The notes under the pieces: model-generated
What the model was told of the DNA's origin: nothing
Database searches by the model: none
The model's input: the letters and a program-made list of their open reading frames with translations, nothing else
DNA from: Desulfococcaceae bacterium
GTDB lineage: Bacteria; Desulfobacterota; Desulfobacteria; Desulfobacterales; Desulfosalsimonadaceae
DNA: 34,530 nucleotides
Assembly: GCA_030145385.1 (NCBI GenBank)
Contig: JAQYVU010000044.1
Span: forward strand, 1-34,530
Direction: 5' to 3'
Translations under genes and position numbers: made by a program
Part shown: piece by piece, positions 1 through 6,636 of the stretch
Layout: each line of letters begins with the position of its first letter
Position numbering within the stretch: position 1 is the stretch's first letter

Positions 1-45
1 TCATCATAATCTTAATCCGTCTTTTGATGAAAGACTTTCGCCCAA

Positions 46-79
46 AAGATTATGATTAAGAGAAAGATTACGATTAAGA
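46..79. repeat. Short tandem direct repeat
   Basis: Two 16-bp copies at 46-61 and 64-79 (AAGATTAYGATTAAGA, one difference) lie 18 bp apart. A partly matching reverse copy sits at 1-17. No gene is visible in positions 1-227; the rest of that stretch is the terminator at 157-188 and plain AT-rich sequence. Confidence 0.5.
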
Positions 80-156
80 ATTTAACCGAATCATCGCTCA
101 GGGCAGAGCCAATATCTCTGACCTGGCCCAAAGGACCAGATTTTCAACATTTAAAT

Positions 157-188
157 AAAAAAACCTGGCCCAGAAGGCCAGGTTTTTT
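157..188. terminator. Bidirectional Rho-independent terminator after the minor-pilin operon
   Basis: ACCTGGCC and GGCCAGGT pair across the loop CAGAA, with an A-run on the left and a T-run on the right, so the hairpin can terminate in both directions. It lies about 40 bp past the stop of the PilX-like gene and closes the pilin operon read from the minus strand. A weaker hairpin of similar sequence lies at about 122-140. Confidence 0.9.
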
Positions 189-227
189 ATTTTAAAATAA
201 ATCAGGATGTGAAAACTTGATTTAACC

Positions 228-1565
228 CTATCGAACTTCCTCCCATGAAATGAGCGATACATCATTTGACGGGGCACTATATTTTGTACTCAACGCTTCA
301 TCATAAAAGAGATTAAATGAATTATGAAAAACTATCTCTTTACCCCATACCGCACCATAAACAGCTGCACTGTTTTTCATCTCAAGATTTGCTTTGGGAG
401 CATAAATAACCCCCTGGAATTCACTACTGTTGTGCAGAATAACATCGGCAGAGCCTGTTGCTGATTCTGCATTTGAATAAATGGCAAAATCCAGAGGACT
501 TCCACCCGAATTCGTAATCGAACCATTTCTGGCATCAAAAGTACCACCGTCAACAAATATGTTTACCGGTCCGTTTGTTGTATCAACGTCCAGCGCCACA
601 CTATTTTTTAATTCAACATCCGTAAAATAAAAATTGGAGCCCCCGGGTTTTCCCTTCAAGGTCACGGTATCCCCATTCTTGGTGGATATTACAGTGCCGA
701 TAGGATTTGTTCCCCACTTGCTGGTGATGGTGCCATGCGTTGCATTGTCGTTGATGGTACTGTAAGTCGTGGGATCATATTCTCCTCCGGAATCAATACC
801 CAGAGGGTCCGGATCGATTCGATCAACACTCAAATTGGAATCCCCATTGAAAGTTGGTCCCGGACTACCGTAATAATTCACATCTCCAACCGTTGACCCA
901 TCATCCTTCACGCCAATCACACCGTTTCCATCCACCAAAGAACCATTATGTGCTATGAGCAAGTCATTTGACCCCACATCCGCCAAATGATTAGATATAA
1001 GTGATCCCGGATTAGTAAAATCATTTCCCGGGTTTGTGCTGTCATAACTCCAGGTCACCCCTGAATTTTTTATATCCATTTTTTTATCACCAAATGCGGC
1101 AAACCTGAAAGGATTTGATATACCTTTTCGAAACGTTGCATTGATTAAAGCCTGGGCATTTATATGTGCATTGCCGGCGTTGCCGGTGCTGGTAAACGAG
1201 TAGACATCAAAATTCGGGGTGGAAGCGGTCATTTCCAGGTCTGAAATCTGAAAAGAAAATCCGGCCGGTGTGCCATAGGAGCAGGTAACCGTACTTCCGA
1301 CAGAAGTGGGCAAAACAGAGTCATTGTCTATTGTATTGTCTTTCAGATCCCTTTCAATACAGCCCAGGGTATACTGTACACCGGAATCAGCATCATAAAA
1401 TGCCGTTTGCTGCGTCTGAGCATTGACGGTAATCTGCTGTTCCGTGGAGGATATACCTATTGCATGTATACCGATGATGCTTAATATGGCCATAATCATC
1501 AGGGCCACGATCATCATGCTGCCGTCCTGCTGCGTTAATATTTTTGTGCATTGGAAATTTTTCAT
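228..1565 (-). CDS. PilX-like pilus assembly protein with large C-terminal domain
   Basis: The N-terminus has a short charged leader, then a hydrophobic helix (about residues 15-35) of the PilX type (VALMIMAILSIIG), lacking the GFTLIE cleavage motif of the neighbouring pilins. About 45 residues later is an aromatic-acidic patch (AFYDADSGVQYT) typical of PilX N-terminal domains. The C-terminal third, rich in Asn, Ser and Gly with a GVIYAPKANLEMKNSAAVYG-type stretch, resembles the beta-rich domain often fused to PilX-like proteins. At 445 residues it is more than twice the length of classical PilX. Likely role: minor component or assembly factor of type IV pili at the inner membrane and periplasm. 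I chose the ATG at 1563-1565 because GGAAGG lies just upstream; an in-frame ATG at 1619 would add 18 residues without a ribosome site. It is the last gene of the operon, and no pilY1 follows. Confidence 0.8.
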   Translation of the reverse strand: MKNFQCTKILTQQDGSMMIVALMIMAILSIIGIHAIGISSTEQQITVNAQTQQTAFYDADSGVQYTLGCIERDLKDNTIDNDSVLPTSVGSTVTCSYGTPAGFSFQISDLEMTASTPNFDVYSFTSTGNAGNAHINAQALINATFRKGISNPFRFAAFGDKKMDIKNSGVTWSYDSTNPGNDFTNPGSLISNHLADVGSNDLLIAHNGSLVDGNGVIGVKDDGSTVGDVNYYGSPGPTFNGDSNLSVDRIDPDPLGIDSGGEYDPTTYSTINDNATHGTITSKWGTNPIGTVISTKNGDTVTLKGKPGGSNFYFTDVELKNSVALDVDTTNGPVNIFVDGGTFDARNGSITNSGGSPLDFAIYSNAESATGSADVILHNSSEFQGVIYAPKANLEMKNSAAVYGAVWGKEIVFHNSFNLFYDEALSTKYSAPSNDVSLISWEEVR

Positions 1566-1643
1566 GGCATTATCCTTCCGGTAAATGATTTTCAATTTCT
1601 GTTTCATGCATGGAATCAATCAAATCAGAATTAATATTAAAAC

Positions 1644-2030
1644 TTAATTGAGATCAGCAATGATATAGCTGAAATCAGCGTTCCGCGATCCTCCCCGATC
1701 ATTCCATGTGGCGGTCACCGTAACTGTTCGGGTATCGCTTACCGGCGTATCGTCAGCCACTGTCCATAAAATATCGATTTCTCCTTCTGTCGCAGACCCA
1801 CCAGAAATTGTGTCATACCCCTGAGTAACCAGGTTTTCCATGTATTCAGCGGCACGGGTCACAGCCTCGGTCCTGAGACGGGCAGACCGGTTGCCCTGAA
1901 ATGCCGTAATCTGCATGCTGGCCACGGCCAGGATACCGACGGCAAAAATTCCCATTGCAACCATCACCTCGATTAGCGTAAAGCCTTTTTCATTCTTTGA
2001 CCTTGCACTTGACTGCTTTAGTGTTTTCAT
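1644..2030 (-). CDS. pilV: PilV-like minor pilin (type IV pilus modification protein)
   Basis: A 128-residue prepilin. The leader is positively charged and ends in Gly16, directly before FTLIEVMVAMGIFAVGIL, the class III signal cleaved and N-methylated by PilD. The region after the helix (AVASMQITAFQGNRSARLRTEA) is characteristic of PilV. Such proteins are minor pilins thought to prime pilus assembly in the inner membrane. An AAAGG ribosome site sits just ahead of the ATG. It follows pilW by 39 bp and precedes the PilX-like gene by 78 bp. The family is confident; whether it belongs to a twitching pilus or a related secretion pseudopilus cannot be told from this gene alone. Confidence 0.88.
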   Translation of the reverse strand: MKTLKQSSARSKNEKGFTLIEVMVAMGIFAVGILAVASMQITAFQGNRSARLRTEAVTRAAEYMENLVTQGYDTISGGSATEGEIDILWTVADDTPVSDTRTVTVTATWNDRGGSRNADFSYIIADLN

Positions 2031-2069
2031 AACTTGCCTTTCCCTTTGCCCTGCTTGAACGATAGCTAT

Positions 2070-2621
2070 TTACAAATCCAGATTACGGCAATAAACCTGT
2101 GTTTCAAGTGATCGGGAAACCGGATCACCCATCCCCGCCGGTTCCGTGACTTCAAGTTCAATATTTACATTGCAGTTATTGGTCCCGGAATAGGTAAACC
2201 GCAAATTCGTGACATTGTCGATCAGCGGCTGGATACTAATCTTGTCGATGTTGGTTTCATAAAGAATCCGCCTCAGTGCTTGACCTGAAAGATCATAACT
2301 TATTATTTCAAAGTCTTTATCATTATTAATTATGCCATCTGCATTTCTGTCTGACGTCACCCGAATCTTGCCGGCCTGGTCTATCTCAATAGATGCACCG
2401 GCAGTTCCCAGCGGATCAAAGCCGGCCATGCGGATATCCTGAACCATGAGATCAATTCCCAAACGCACGCCCTGCTGGGCTGCGGCTGAGGAATTTTGAA
2501 CGGTGGCCGTTCGGCTGTATGCGATATAAACACCATAAACAGAAACCATCACTATAGAAAAAATAACCATGGCGATCATTAACTCGATCAGGGTGAACCC
2601 GCATTTGTTATTTTTTGTCAT
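2070..2621 (-). CDS. pilW: PilW-like minor pilin
   Basis: A 183-residue prepilin with a very short leader (MTKNNKCG) ahead of FTLIELMIAMVIFSIVMVSVYG. The following segment, with QQGVRLGIDLMVQDIRMAGFDP, is the signature of PilW-type minor pilins: an amphipathic helix then the RMAGFDP turn. The rest is a beta-rich globular domain with two late cysteines (NCN and VYCRN) that could form the C-terminal disulfide loop found in many pilins. The gene starts 25 bp after fimT and ends 39 bp before pilV. Classical PilW is longer (about 300 residues or more); this short version is common outside gammaproteobacteria. Confidence 0.88.
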   Translation of the reverse strand: MTKNNKCGFTLIELMIAMVIFSIVMVSVYGVYIAYSRTATVQNSSAAAQQGVRLGIDLMVQDIRMAGFDPLGTAGASIEIDQAGKIRVTSDRNADGIINNDKDFEIISYDLSGQALRRILYETNIDKISIQPLIDNVTNLRFTYSGTNNCNVNIELEVTEPAGMGDPVSRSLETQVYCRNLDL

Positions 2622-2646
2622 CTTAATACATAACCCTTATTTATAG

Positions 2647-3141
2647 CTAAACTGTTTTCACGCGAATTCGACCGACAGTACTGACAATTACATTCATACG
2701 CGGACCGCTGCCGCGGCTGAGCGTTACGGTACCGGCGGGACTGACCGCGCCGGATCGGGCAAAAACCGTCCGGCTGTTGGTAAATGTAACGGCACTCATG
2801 CTCACGCCGGCCGGATATTGAATGTTTCGGAGAACCTCTTCACCCGCGTCCACAGCGTTATTTTTGTCATCATCAATAAAAACCGTATATCCATTGGCGG
2901 CAAATATAACTTTTACCCCAATGCTGGATGAACTATAGGACTTGATGGCAGTTATTCGGGCCATGGACAGGTCCGACATCAGTGCCCGGGTAGCGCTGTT
3001 AATTTTTGCTGATTGCCGCCATGAAATAAAATTGGGAATAGCGATAACCGACAGGATTGATATGATGGCAATGACTGTCATCAGTTCCATCAGGGTGAAT
3101 CCGTTGACGGATCGAACACGTTTTATTTGGTAAATTTTCAT
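2647..3141 (-). CDS. fimT: FimT/GspH-like minor pilin
   Basis: First gene of the minor-pilin operon, 164 residues. The leader MKIYQIKRVRSVNG is followed by FTLMELMTVIAIISILSVIAIPNF, a type III prepilin signal with Glu5. The next segment (SWRQSAKINSATRALMSDLS) and the SMARITAIK motif place it in the GspH/FimT family, which includes the FimT and FimU pseudopilins. The ATG at 3139-3141 has AAAGGG seven bases upstream and is preferred over the ATG at 3159. The AT-rich region upstream carries a sigma-54 promoter at 3734-3750 that could drive the operon through a leader of about 580 nt. Confidence 0.87.
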   Translation of the reverse strand: MKIYQIKRVRSVNGFTLMELMTVIAIISILSVIAIPNFISWRQSAKINSATRALMSDLSMARITAIKSYSSSSIGVKVIFAANGYTVFIDDDKNNAVDAGEEVLRNIQYPAGVSMSAVTFTNSRTVFARSGAVSPAGTVTLSRGSGPRMNVIVSTVGRIRVKTV

Positions 3142-3414
3142 TATAGAACCCTTTAACATCTACCTGAATAACAAATTACTGTTTCGATTACATTTATAGA
3201 TCAATAATAATTAACGCCTTCTATATATACTACAATGTGACAGATCGTTTCATCATACGAATAAGGCTTGGCAAGTTAAATATAAATTCATTATTTTTTA
3301 AGATTTTGATTCTTTTTTATTAATAAATTTTTTTTCTAAAAATTCACCTGATTTGCACTAAAATATAAAATTTAACTGAGGATTAAACGATTCTTTAAAT
3401 ATTGTTTTGGCAAT

Positions 3415-3433
3415 GTGTCCTTAATTGGGACAC
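3415..3433. promoter_or_regulatory. Inverted repeat, activator-type box 1
   Basis: GTGTCC and GGACAC form a perfect inverted repeat across 7 bp. The half-sites match those of the boxes at 3802-3820 and 3834-3852, with the same 7-bp gap. Unlike those two it lies downstream of the -24/-12 promoter, between it and the pilin genes, and I see no second -24/-12 site below it. It could be a third activator site or a hairpin in the transcript. Confidence 0.45.
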
Positions 3434-3446
3434 TATTTTCATGTCA

Positions 3447-3599
3447 TCAAAACACAATTAAAAGATTAATTAGCTTTTTATACTGACAATATAGGCAGTT
3501 AATAAAAATAACGCCTGCGGCCAGAAAACAATATTGTTTTTTTAAGTCATTTATAGTTATTTTTAAACTTTTTTCCCGAAATAAGCGTTTATTTTCCAT
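3447..3599 (-). CDS. Possible small protein, 50 residues, unknown
   Basis: A 50-codon ORF from ATG to TGA in the otherwise empty region between the activator gene and the pilin operon. GAAGAA lies about 5-10 bases before the ATG. The product has a basic N-terminal half, a hydrophobic stretch at about residues 24-37 with Cys24, Cys35 and Cys38 (the last two as CLYC), then a basic and hydrophobic end. It begins about 125 bp downstream of the sigma-54 start site predicted near 3724, so it would be the first ORF on that transcript. I do not recognise it. The region is very AT-rich and the codon choice follows base composition, so it may be chance; the transcript may instead be a non-coding leader. 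Confidence 0.3.
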   Translation of the reverse strand: MENKRLFREKSLKITINDLKKQYCFLAAGVIFINCLYCQYKKLINLLIVF

Positions 3600-3733
3600 T
3601 TAATTTCTTCAAATTTTCATCTATAACCGTTTAAAACAACAAACAACCAATAAAACGGATAATTTCCGGCCTAAAAGGATCCGGCATTTTCTGCTGTAGC
3701 TAACTGACATTAAAATTAAGTTATATTAATAGA

Positions 3734-3750
3734 TAGCAATAAACATGCCA
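3734..3750 (-). promoter_or_regulatory. Sigma-54 (-24/-12) promoter facing the minor-pilin operon
   Basis: On the minus strand the sequence reads TGGCAT-N5-TTGCT, an almost exact match to the TGGCAC-N5-TTGCW consensus with the required ten bases between GG and GC. The expected start is near 3724. Two inverted repeats lie about 87 and 119 bp upstream of that start, the usual enhancer distance, and the next gene upstream encodes a GAFTGA-type activator. The promoter is therefore likely activated by that protein. Confidence 0.65.
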
Positions 3751-3801
3751 TTACTTTACTAACAATAAAATCGGAATATTACCTACGAGATACAAAACGA
3801 A

Positions 3802-3820
3802 TTGTCCCCTTTTGGGGCAC
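3802..3820. promoter_or_regulatory. Inverted repeat, activator-type box 2
   Basis: TTGTCC-N7-GGGCAC, part of a longer imperfect palindrome TTGTCCCC-N5-GGGCACAA. Its centre is about 87 bp upstream of the predicted sigma-54 start and 32 bp (about three helical turns) from box 3, as expected for a pair of enhancer sites on the same face of the DNA. Confidence 0.55.
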
Positions 3821-3833
3821 AATGATTTTATGA

Positions 3834-3852
3834 GTGCCCCTATTCAGGACAG
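3834..3852. promoter_or_regulatory. Inverted repeat, activator-type box 3
   Basis: GTGCCC-N7-GGACAG, with the same half-site pattern (NTGYCC-N7-GGRCAN) and gap as boxes 1 and 2. It is centred about 119 bp upstream of the predicted sigma-54 start, just past the 3' end of the activator gene. Confidence 0.5.
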
Positions 3853-3911
3853 GATTGAATTATGGAAAGGTTTGCGGCAGGTCCGGCTTGATTAAAATGC
3901 CGGTTTATCTA

Positions 3912-5264
3912 TTATTTGCGGTAAAAACGTTTACGGTTTATTTTGAGCATCTCAGCGGCTTTGGATTTATTGCCATCACATTGATTCAAAATAATATCCT
4001 TGATTTTCTCTGTTGCTGCATTCAAAGAAAACTCGCGGGTGGGAACCTTAATGTCTAAATGAACCAAGTCCTCATCCTGCATATGAGAAAAATTCTGATT
4101 AATATCCAAAGAAGCCGGACAGATGCTTTTACCTGCCGAGACGATCGCAGCCCGTTCCAGGATGTTTTTCAACTCACGGACATTACCCGGCCAATGATGG
4201 TTCTTTAAAACATTCATGGCGGCTTTTGAAATACCGGCAATGGGCTTTCCCAGCTCCTGGTGAAATATTTTAATAAAATGATGCACCAGAAGGGGAATAT
4301 CTTCTTTACGGTCTCGTAATGGCGGCAAAAAGATCGGGAAGCGGTTAATACGGTGAAAAAGGTCCCTTCTGAATTTTCCGTAAATGATCAGTTTTTCAAG
4401 ATGGTGATGTGTTGTGGCAATCACCCGGAAATCAACATTTACTTTTGTATCGGAACCGACTTTTTCGTAGCATCGTTCTTCCAGCACTCTTAAAAGATTC
4501 GGCTGAATATCTATCGGCATGTCTCCGATTTCATCCAGCAGAATGGTTCCTTTTTGGGCCATACCGAACTTGCCATCTCTTTCAAAATCCGCGCCCGTGA
4601 AAGCCCCTTTTACATGACCGTAAAGTTCGCTTTCCAGGAGCGCAGAAGGTATACCGGCACAGTTGACTGCCACGAATCTGTTTTCCAAAGACCCTGAGGC
4701 GCTGTGAATGGCTCGGGCAAACAACTCTTTTCCAGTACCGCTTTCACCATATATTGCAACTGCGGCATTTGGTATACCGGCGACCTTTTCAGCCAATTCT
4801 ATCGCCCGGCGCATTTGATTCGACTGGGTAATAATATTTTCAAACCCATGGAGACCGGATACATATTTTTTTAGTTCCCGGCGCTCCATAAACAGTCGGG
4901 CGATTTTCATGGAGCGCGTGATAACAGATTCCAGTTCCTCTTTTTGACAGGGCTTTGTCAAATAATCCACAGCACCCTTGCGCATGGCAATAACCGCCTT
5001 GTCAATGGAACCGTGACCGGTCAACATAACAAAGGGTATATCCTCAAACTGTTCTTTCATGCAACGTAAAAGCTCAAGACCATCCATTCCCGGCATATTC
5101 TGGTCGGACAGCACCAAATCCACATCATTGGAATCAAGCATATTCAGTGCATCCGACCCGCTGAAGGCAGTCAGGATTTCGTATCCCAGGGATTCAATCA
5201 TGCCTTGAAGTGACAGGAGTAATTTGGGTTCATCATCAACAATAAGGATGGTTGGTTTATGCAT
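3912..5264 (-). CDS. Sigma-54-dependent response regulator (NtrC/PilR type)
   Basis: A 450-residue protein with three domains. Residues 1-120 are a receiver with acidic pair Asp10-Asp11, phospho-acceptor Asp54 (SDQNMPGMDG) and Lys104. Residues about 145-380 are a sigma-54 AAA+ domain with Walker A GESGTGKE (173-180), the GAFTGA loop at 220-225 that contacts sigma-54, and Walker B ILLDEIGD. The C-terminus is a Fis-type helix-turn-helix (GNKSKAAEMLKINRKRFYRK). The protein stops right after YRK with two consecutive stop codons (TAA TAG), several residues shorter than most relatives, though the recognition helix is present. No histidine kinase gene is next to it. Its position beside a minor-pilin operon with a sigma-54 promoter suggests PilR-like control, but the exact orthologue is not established. 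Confidence 0.93.
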   Translation of the reverse strand: MHKPTILIVDDEPKLLLSLQGMIESLGYEILTAFSGSDALNMLDSNDVDLVLSDQNMPGMDGLELLRCMKEQFEDIPFVMLTGHGSIDKAVIAMRKGAVDYLTKPCQKEELESVITRSMKIARLFMERRELKKYVSGLHGFENIITQSNQMRRAIELAEKVAGIPNAAVAIYGESGTGKELFARAIHSASGSLENRFVAVNCAGIPSALLESELYGHVKGAFTGADFERDGKFGMAQKGTILLDEIGDMPIDIQPNLLRVLEERCYEKVGSDTKVNVDFRVIATTHHHLEKLIIYGKFRRDLFHRINRFPIFLPPLRDRKEDIPLLVHHFIKIFHQELGKPIAGISKAAMNVLKNHHWPGNVRELKNILERAAIVSAGKSICPASLDINQNFSHMQDEDLVHLDIKVPTREFSLNAATEKIKDIILNQCDGNKSKAAEMLKINRKRFYRK

Positions 5265-5377
5265 CAGTGTTTCCGCTTAAATTCAGTCATTAATCAACGA
5301 TTGATTTAATTAGTTTTGTAATGCTATACCATAGGTTGTTAATTTTTAAAACAATTTATCATAATGTCACCTGGACT

Positions 5378-5444
5378 AAAAAAAGCGACCAGAGTACATT
5401 GGATGCCGGCAGGGCAATTCCAATATTTTTCTCTGTCGCTTTTT
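5378..5444 (-). terminator. Terminator after purQ
   Basis: A long stem pairs AAAAGCGACCAGAG (5381-5394) with CTCTGTCGCTTTT (5431-5444), with one bulged base; the interior can also pair (ATTGGA with TCCAAT). Read on the minus strand the stem ends in a run of seven T. It closes the purL-purQ end of the long housekeeping cluster before the activator gene. Confidence 0.8.
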
Positions 5445-5473
5445 GTTGCTTTTGATATTTTGTTTAAAAAAAA

Positions 5474-6304
5474 TTAACCGGACGAAGAGGAGATAAAATT
5501 GACCGCATTTTCAAATATGCGGATTCCGGTGACCGGAAGGGATTCAGCGTCAAGTTCACCGCGTTTGATCTTTTCTTTTAAGCAAGACCAGTCCGGGTGA
5601 TTGGTGAAATGGTTAAAAGCTTCCGGATGCGGCATGAGGCCGAACACCCTGCCGCTGGGATCACAAATACCGGCAATATCAAGCATTGATCCGTTGGGAT
5701 TATAGGGAAACTTTTTATCAGCCGGCGTCCCGTCAGGTATTGCATACTGGCACGCCACTTGTTGATTATCGATTAGCCGGCTGATGATTTTTTCATCTGC
5801 AACAAACTTTCCTTCCCCGTGACGGACAGGCAGTTCAATAGTTGTCAGATTCTTTGTAAATACACACGGTGAATCAGAATTGATCGCAAGCGTGACCCAG
5901 TCGTCTCGGAAATTTCCGCAGTCATTATAGGTCAGTGCCACGCTGCGGTTTTGATAATCATTGTCAAACCCGGGCAGCAGGCCAAGGTTGACGATGGTCT
6001 GAAAGCCGTTGCAGATACCGATCACCAGATTGCCGTTTTCCACGAACCGGGTCAACCGTGAACCGATATTGTGTTTCATCCGGACCGCCTGGATTACGCC
6101 GGCCCCGTGATCATCCCCCCAGCTGAAACCGCCGCCGAACACCAGGATTTTATAATCGTCTAAACTGACCGACCCGTCGATGATGGCGTTAATATGCACC
6201 CGGTCAGCAATGGCTCCGGCAAGTTCCAGCGCATAAGCTGTTTCAATATCACAATTCAGACCGTATCCGGTAAGAACAAGGGCTTTGATTTTCAAAGTTG
6301 TCAT
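5474..6304 (-). CDS. purQ: Phosphoribosylformylglycinamidine synthase, glutaminase subunit PurQ
   Basis: Class I glutamine amidotransferase, 276 residues. It hydrolyses glutamine and passes ammonia to PurL for the fourth step of purine synthesis (FGAR to FGAM). The nucleophile is Cys98 in GICNGFQ, and His226 and Glu228 in MPHPEAF complete the triad. The FGGGFSWGDD segment near residue 56 is typical of PurQ. At 276 residues it is longer than the roughly 225-residue Bacillus form, matching the larger version seen with long PurL proteins. It follows purL on the same strand, but the gap of about 330 bp is filled with repeats rather than the usual overlap. A terminator follows. Confidence 0.96.
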   Translation of the reverse strand: MTTLKIKALVLTGYGLNCDIETAYALELAGAIADRVHINAIIDGSVSLDDYKILVFGGGFSWGDDHGAGVIQAVRMKHNIGSRLTRFVENGNLVIGICNGFQTIVNLGLLPGFDNDYQNRSVALTYNDCGNFRDDWVTLAINSDSPCVFTKNLTTIELPVRHGEGKFVADEKIISRLIDNQQVACQYAIPDGTPADKKFPYNPNGSMLDIAGICDPSGRVFGLMPHPEAFNHFTNHPDWSCLKEKIKRGELDAESLPVTGIRIFENAVNFISSSSG

Positions 6305-6315
6305 TTTAATTACTC

Positions 6316-6378
6316 ACCACAAAGATCACAGATTAATTATTCACCACAGAGACCACAGAGGTCACAGAGGTCACAGAG
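6316..6378. repeat. 9-bp tandem CACAGAG-type repeats
   Basis: Four uninterrupted 9-bp units, ACCACAGAG twice then GTCACAGAG twice, span 6343-6378. Two diverged units (ACCACAAAG, ATCACAGAT) lie at 6316-6333. They sit between purQ and a decayed GxxExxY gene. Such units are often seen around GxxExxY genes, from memory rather than a search. Confidence 0.75.
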
Positions 6379-6431
6379 AACTAATTATATTATAATTTAT
6401 AACGATGGCCCAATTAAATTCCAAAAAAATT

Positions 6432-6618
6432 TCTCCCGCAGAGGCGCTGGGACGCAGAGAAATTTATTCTTTGAGGCCATTGACACAACGGGTGATCCCG
6501 GTCTTCATTAACGCCTCGCCAAAATTCAGCAGGTATCCGAGCTTACATCCAGTCACGGTCAGCCGCAGGGGAAAAAATCTTTTTGCGTATCTCCGCGTCC
6601 CTGCGTCTCTGCGGGAGA
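6432..6618. repeat. Inverted-repeat element enclosing a GxxExxY gene remnant
   Basis: The left end (6432-6460, beginning TCTCCCGCAGAGGCGC) matches the reverse complement of the right end (6590-6618, beginning TCTCCCGCAGAGACGC when read inward) in all but a few of 29 positions. Between them lies a minus-strand GxxExxY C-terminus. The unit looks like a shrunken mobile or repeat-flanked cassette lodged between purL and purQ. No clear target duplication is visible. Confidence 0.75.
6464..6556 (-). pseudogene. Remnant of a GxxExxY-family gene (C-terminal end only)
   Basis: The minus strand encodes about 30 residues ending in a normal stop: VTGCKLGYLLNFGEALMKTG followed by ITRCVNGLKE. This is the C-terminus of the GxxExxY family (PDDEXK_3-type fold, about 125 residues when whole). 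The N-terminal three quarters, including the GxxExxY motif and the presumed active site, are missing: within about 30 bp upstream the sequence runs into the right inverted repeat. It is therefore a fragment, not a working gene. The family assignment comes from recognising the conserved C-terminal sequence. Confidence 0.75.
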
Positions 6619-6636
6619 CACTTTAAAAAAACAGAT

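Noticed and set aside
3834-4058. 74-codon plus-strand ORF at the end of the activator gene
   Set aside because: It is antisense to the helix-turn-helix end of the activator and starts inside an enhancer box.
6316-6378. CRISPR array
   Set aside because: The repeats are 9 bp and contiguous with no spacers, and no cas gene is present.
6194-6626. Plus-strand ORFs of 73-105 codons over the purL-purQ gap
   Set aside because: They run through tandem and inverted repeats; their repetitive translation (QRSQRSQRS) reflects the DNA repeats.
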